A stretch of 64,000 nt of DNA from Lysobacter enzymogenes (lineage in GTDB: Bacteria > Pseudomonadota > Gammaproteobacteria > Xanthomonadales > Xanthomonadaceae): positions 3,100,001 through 3,164,000 of the forward strand of contig NZ_CP067395.1 in the NCBI RefSeq assembly GCF_017355525.1, given 5' to 3'. The notes beneath the pieces were generated by a model. It saw only the letters and a list, made by a program, of their open reading frames with translations, did no database searches and was not told where the DNA came from. This document shows positions 61,508 to 64,000 of this stretch, in pieces; position 1 is the first letter of the stretch; each line of letters starts with the position of its first letter. The position numbers and the translations under genes were made by a program.

Positions 61508-62242
61508 TCACAGATGCTTCAAGGTCTCGCGCAACGACGCCACGCAGCGGCGGCTCACTTCCAGCGGCTGCTTGCCGTGGCGCAGGATCGCCTGCACATG
61601 CCCTTCGGCGTTGCGCTTGAGTTCGACGATCTCGTGGCGCGCGACCAGGCAGTTGCGGTGGATGCGCACGAAGCGTTCGCCGAACTCGTCTTCCAGCGAC
61701 TTCAGCGATTCCTCGATCAGGTCCTCGCCGCGGGCGTGGTGCACGATCACGTACTTTTCTTCGGCGTGCAGGTAATGCACGTCCTCGATCGGGATCAGCC
61801 GCAGGCTGCCGCGCAGGCGCGCGCACAGGTGGCTGCGCACTTGCCCGGGCGCGGTCTGGCCGTCGCCGGCGCGCTCGCGGCCGGCGGCGAAGGTGCGCAC
61901 GCGCTCGAGCGCGGCGTCCAGGCGCTCGGGGCGCACCGGCTTGACCAGGTAGTCGATCGCTTCGGCTTCGAACGCCGACAGCGCGTGGGCGTCGTAGGCG
62001 GTGCAGAACACCACCGCCGGGCGCGGCTCGAACGCGGCCAGGTGGCGCGCGGCCTCCAGGCCGTCGATGCCGGGCATGGCGATGTCGAGCAGGACCAGGT
62101 CCGGCCGGTGTTCGGCGCAGGCGTGCAGGGCGTGATGGCCGTCGGCCGCCTCGGCCACGACCTCCACGTCCGGACGTTGCGCCAGCAAGCCGCGCAGGCG
62201 CTCGCGCGCCAACGGTTCGTCGTCAGCGATCACCACTCTCAT
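61508..62242 (-). CDS. LytTR-family response regulator (AlgR-like)
   Basis: The 244-residue protein has a receiver domain, with D53 as the phosphoacceptor (VLLDIAMPG) and DDEP at the start. The LytTR DNA-binding domain at about residues 140-240 includes EEKYVIVHHARGEDLIEESL and RIHRNCLVARHEIVEL. I prefer ATG 62242 because GAGG precedes it by six bases. ATG 62263 overlaps the stop of the kinase gene and is also possible. AlgR-type regulators control envelope and virulence genes. It pairs with the kinase upstream. Confidence 0.93.
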   Translation of the reverse strand: MRVVIADDEPLARERLRGLLAQRPDVEVVAEAADGHHALHACAEHRPDLVLLDIAMPGIDGLEAARHLAAFEPRPAVVFCTAYDAHALSAFEAEAIDYLVKPVRPERLDAALERVRTFAAGRERAGDGQTAPGQVRSHLCARLRGSLRLIPIEDVHYLHAEEKYVIVHHARGEDLIEESLKSLEDEFGERFVRIHRNCLVARHEIVELKRNAEGHVQAILRHGKQPLEVSRRCVASLRETLKHL

Positions 62243-62259
62243 GGCCAGCCTCGCACCCT

Positions 62260-63330
62260 TCATCGGCTCTGCGCCTCCACCCCGGTCGGCACGTGCAGTT
62301 CGCACAGATAGTAGCCCCCGTCCCATCCTGCGGTCATTCGCGCCGTGGGTCCATAGGCATAACGCAGGCGCTGGCCGATGCTGTGCTGGGCGTGGCGGGC
62401 GCCGCCGCGGCCGTCGGCGGGGGCCGGGGCGGGGTTGCGGATGCGCAGCAGCAGGTGGTCGCTGAGCTGGGTCAGCTCGATTTCGATCTCGCCGCCGCCG
62501 GGCAGGCGCGAGACCCCGTGCAGGACCGCGTTCTCCACCAGCGGCTGCAGCACCAGCCGCGGCAGCGGCATTTTCCACGGCAGCGGCTCGCGCTTGCGCC
62601 AGACCACCCGCAGGCGGTCGCCCAGGCGCAGTTGCTCGATCGCCAGGTAGCGCTCGGCCAGCTCGACCTCCTCGGCCAGGCTGGAGTCGCTCTTGGACGC
62701 GCCCAGCGCGGCCCGGAACAGATCCGACAGGTCCAGCACCGCGCGCTCGGCCACCGCCGGGTCGCTGCGCACCAGCCCGGCGATGGTGTTCATGCTGTTG
62801 AACAGGAAATGCGGCTTGATCCGCGCCTGCAGCGCCTCGACCTCGGCGCGGGCGTTGGCCCGCACCTGCGCCTTCCAGCTGTCGTTGACGTACAGGTAGC
62901 GCAGCACCACGCCGACCGCGAGGATGGCGATCGCGGCGGTGCCGCCGACGAAGCGGCCGAAGCCGGTGCCGGCCGGGATCAGGCCGATCCCGGTGATCGT
63001 GACGATGGAATGGGTCGCCGCGGCGACCGCGGCGGCGATCGCCGCGGCGGTGGCGGTGGCGATGAAGCCGCCGACCCCGGGCGGCAGCCGCGACAGTTGC
63101 CGGCGCGAGACGCACAGCAGCACCGAGATCGCCAGCGCCAGCCACAGGGCGAAGGCGCTGGAGGAGACGAAGCGGCCGAGGTTCCAGGAACTGCCGTCCG
63201 GCGCCAGCGCCAGCACGATCACGATCAGCTCGGCCATGCTCAGCATGACCACCAGCCGCGGCAGCCGGCACAGGTCCGGCAGCCAGGGCTCGGGTTCGCT
63301 GGCGGCGGCGCCGGTGCGCGGGTCGGCCAT
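62260..63330 (-). CDS. LytS/AlgZ-type sensor histidine kinase
   Basis: The 356-residue protein has about four to five N-terminal membrane segments (residues 28-150). The His_kinase domain follows, with ARIKPHFLFNSMNTIAGLVR, where the His is the phosphorylation site. The ATPase region has LQPLVENAVLHGVSRL. It lacks a separate sensor domain outside the membrane. Its stop lies just after the start of the response regulator, so both are one operon. Confidence 0.93.
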   Translation of the reverse strand: MADPRTGAAASEPEPWLPDLCRLPRLVVMLSMAELIVIVLALAPDGSSWNLGRFVSSSAFALWLALAISVLLCVSRRQLSRLPPGVGGFIATATAAAIAAAVAAATHSIVTITGIGLIPAGTGFGRFVGGTAAIAILAVGVVLRYLYVNDSWKAQVRANARAEVEALQARIKPHFLFNSMNTIAGLVRSDPAVAERAVLDLSDLFRAALGASKSDSSLAEEVELAERYLAIEQLRLGDRLRVVWRKREPLPWKMPLPRLVLQPLVENAVLHGVSRLPGGGEIEIELTQLSDHLLLRIRNPAPAPADGRGGARHAQHSIGQRLRYAYGPTARMTAGWDGGYYLCELHVPTGVEAQSR

Positions 63331-63350
63331 GGGCGCGCGGCTCGGGGCGG

Positions 63351-64000
63351 TCAGGCCGCGGCGAAGCGCCGGGCGATCCAGTCGCCGGCGGCGGCCAGTT
63401 CGGCGTCGCTGGCTTCGTGCTGGATCGGGTAGTCGCGCCAGTCCACCGCGAAGCCGCGCTCGCGCAGCTGCGCGGCGGCGGTTTCGCCGTAGCGGTACAG
63501 CACCAGCGGGTCGTGCAGGCCGTGGGCCATGAACACCGGCTGCGCGGCCGCGGCCGCGGACACCTGGGCGAGCTGCCGTTCCGGCGCGGGCAGGTAGCTC
63601 GACAGCGCCACCAGCCCGGCCAGCGGCGCGGTGCGGCGCGCGCCGACCGCCAGGGTCATCACCGCGCCCTGGGAGAAGCCGCCGAGCACGATGCGCTGCG
63701 GCGGCACCCCGCGTTCGGCTTCGCGCGCGATCAACGCTTCGATCAACGCCACCGATTCGTCGATGCCGCCCTGGTCGGCGCGGTTGTCGATGCCGCTGAA
63801 ATCGGCGATGTCGTACCAGGCGCGCATGCGCATGCCCTGGTTGCCGGTGACCGCGCGCACCGGCGCGTGCGGCAGCACCACCCGCAGGGTCGGCCAGTTC
63901 GGCCGCGCCATCAGTCGTATCGCCGGTTCCCAGCCGTCGCCGCTGTCGCCCAGGCCGTGCAGCCAGAGCAGGGTGTGGGTCGGCTCGGCGCCGTTTTGCA
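63351..64000 (-). CDS. Carboxylesterase/phospholipase (EstB-like), 5' end beyond the window
   Basis: The visible frame continues past position 63911 to the window end, where it reads TLLWLHGLGDSGDGWEPAIR. The gene therefore starts beyond base 64000. Visible motifs are the oxyanion HGLGDSGDGW, the nucleophile LGGFSQGAVMTL, an Asp in AHGLHDPLVLY, and the His in IQHEASD. These are the marks of bacterial carboxylesterases of the acyl-protein thioesterase family. It lies 20 bases upstream of the kinase gene. Confidence 0.93.
   Translation of the reverse strand, partial: QNGAEPTHTLLWLHGLGDSGDGWEPAIRLMARPNWPTLRVVLPHAPVRAVTGNQGMRMRAWYDIADFSGIDNRADQGGIDESVALIEALIAREAERGVPPQRIVLGGFSQGAVMTLAVGARRTAPLAGLVALSSYLPAPERQLAQVSAAAAAQPVFMAHGLHDPLVLYRYGETAAAQLRERGFAVDWRDYPIQHEASDAELAAAGDWIARRFAAA

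Overview
The window looks like chromosome of a Lysobacter-type gammaproteobacterium (Xanthomonadaceae). The backbone is very GC-rich. It carries gene orders known from that family: mreB-mreC-mreD-mrdA-rodA, lptM-dapF-DUF484-xerC-hslV-hslU, and an AlgZ/AlgR-type LytTR pair near hemC. Intergenic spaces are full of the short palindromic repeats usual in these genomes. The genus assignment is inference from style and gene order.

Layout. 1-4050: small unknown proteins, an AraC-family regulator, a chlorophyllase-like hydrolase, and a non-coding array of palindromes with a 21-bp period (about 3270-3670). 4190-8521: a lower-GC accessory island that reads as an integron cassette array without an integrase (CALIN). 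It holds four single-gene units, three clear attC sites, and three copies of an unrelated palindrome. Two neighbouring cassettes encode a protein with a HEPN-type RNxxxH motif and an AAA ATPase with a TOPRIM-like tail, a plausible anti-phage pair. 8660-16142: membrane AraC regulator, methyltransferase plus SRPBCC protein, an odd secreted-type zinc protease candidate, an extended low-molecular-weight tyrosine phosphatase and several unknowns.

16215-22487: the rod-shape operon on the minus strand. 22942-31553: a PfkB-family kinase, a secreted alpha/beta hydrolase, a GH25 lysozyme, two secreted unknowns, a membrane-anchored hydrolase, an M1 aminopeptidase lipoprotein and an SDR. 31881-38471: ubiE, acetyltransferases, a DUF417 membrane protein, a cytosine deaminase-like enzyme, and a fused epimerase/DoxX-like protein. 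38670-44488: hslU, hslV, xerC, DUF484, dapF, lptM and a YbaN-like protein. 44836-49316: two secreted S9 peptidases. 50066-52002: a WYL regulator overlapping a patatin-like phospholipase.

52954-58199: a molybdopterin oxidoreductase, iron-sulfur protein and membrane anchor operon resembling cytoplasmic sulfite dehydrogenase SoeABC. Its large subunit contains, in frame, a mobile palindromic element that is elsewhere intergenic. 58409-64000: two DUF481-type outer-membrane proteins, hemC, a cluster of five palindromic repeats, the LytTR two-component pair, and a carboxylesterase cut by the window end.

The most interesting parts are the cassette array with its HEPN/ATPase-TOPRIM neighbours, the 21-bp phased array, and the repeat domesticated inside the molybdoenzyme. 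No tRNA, rRNA or CRISPR array was recognised.
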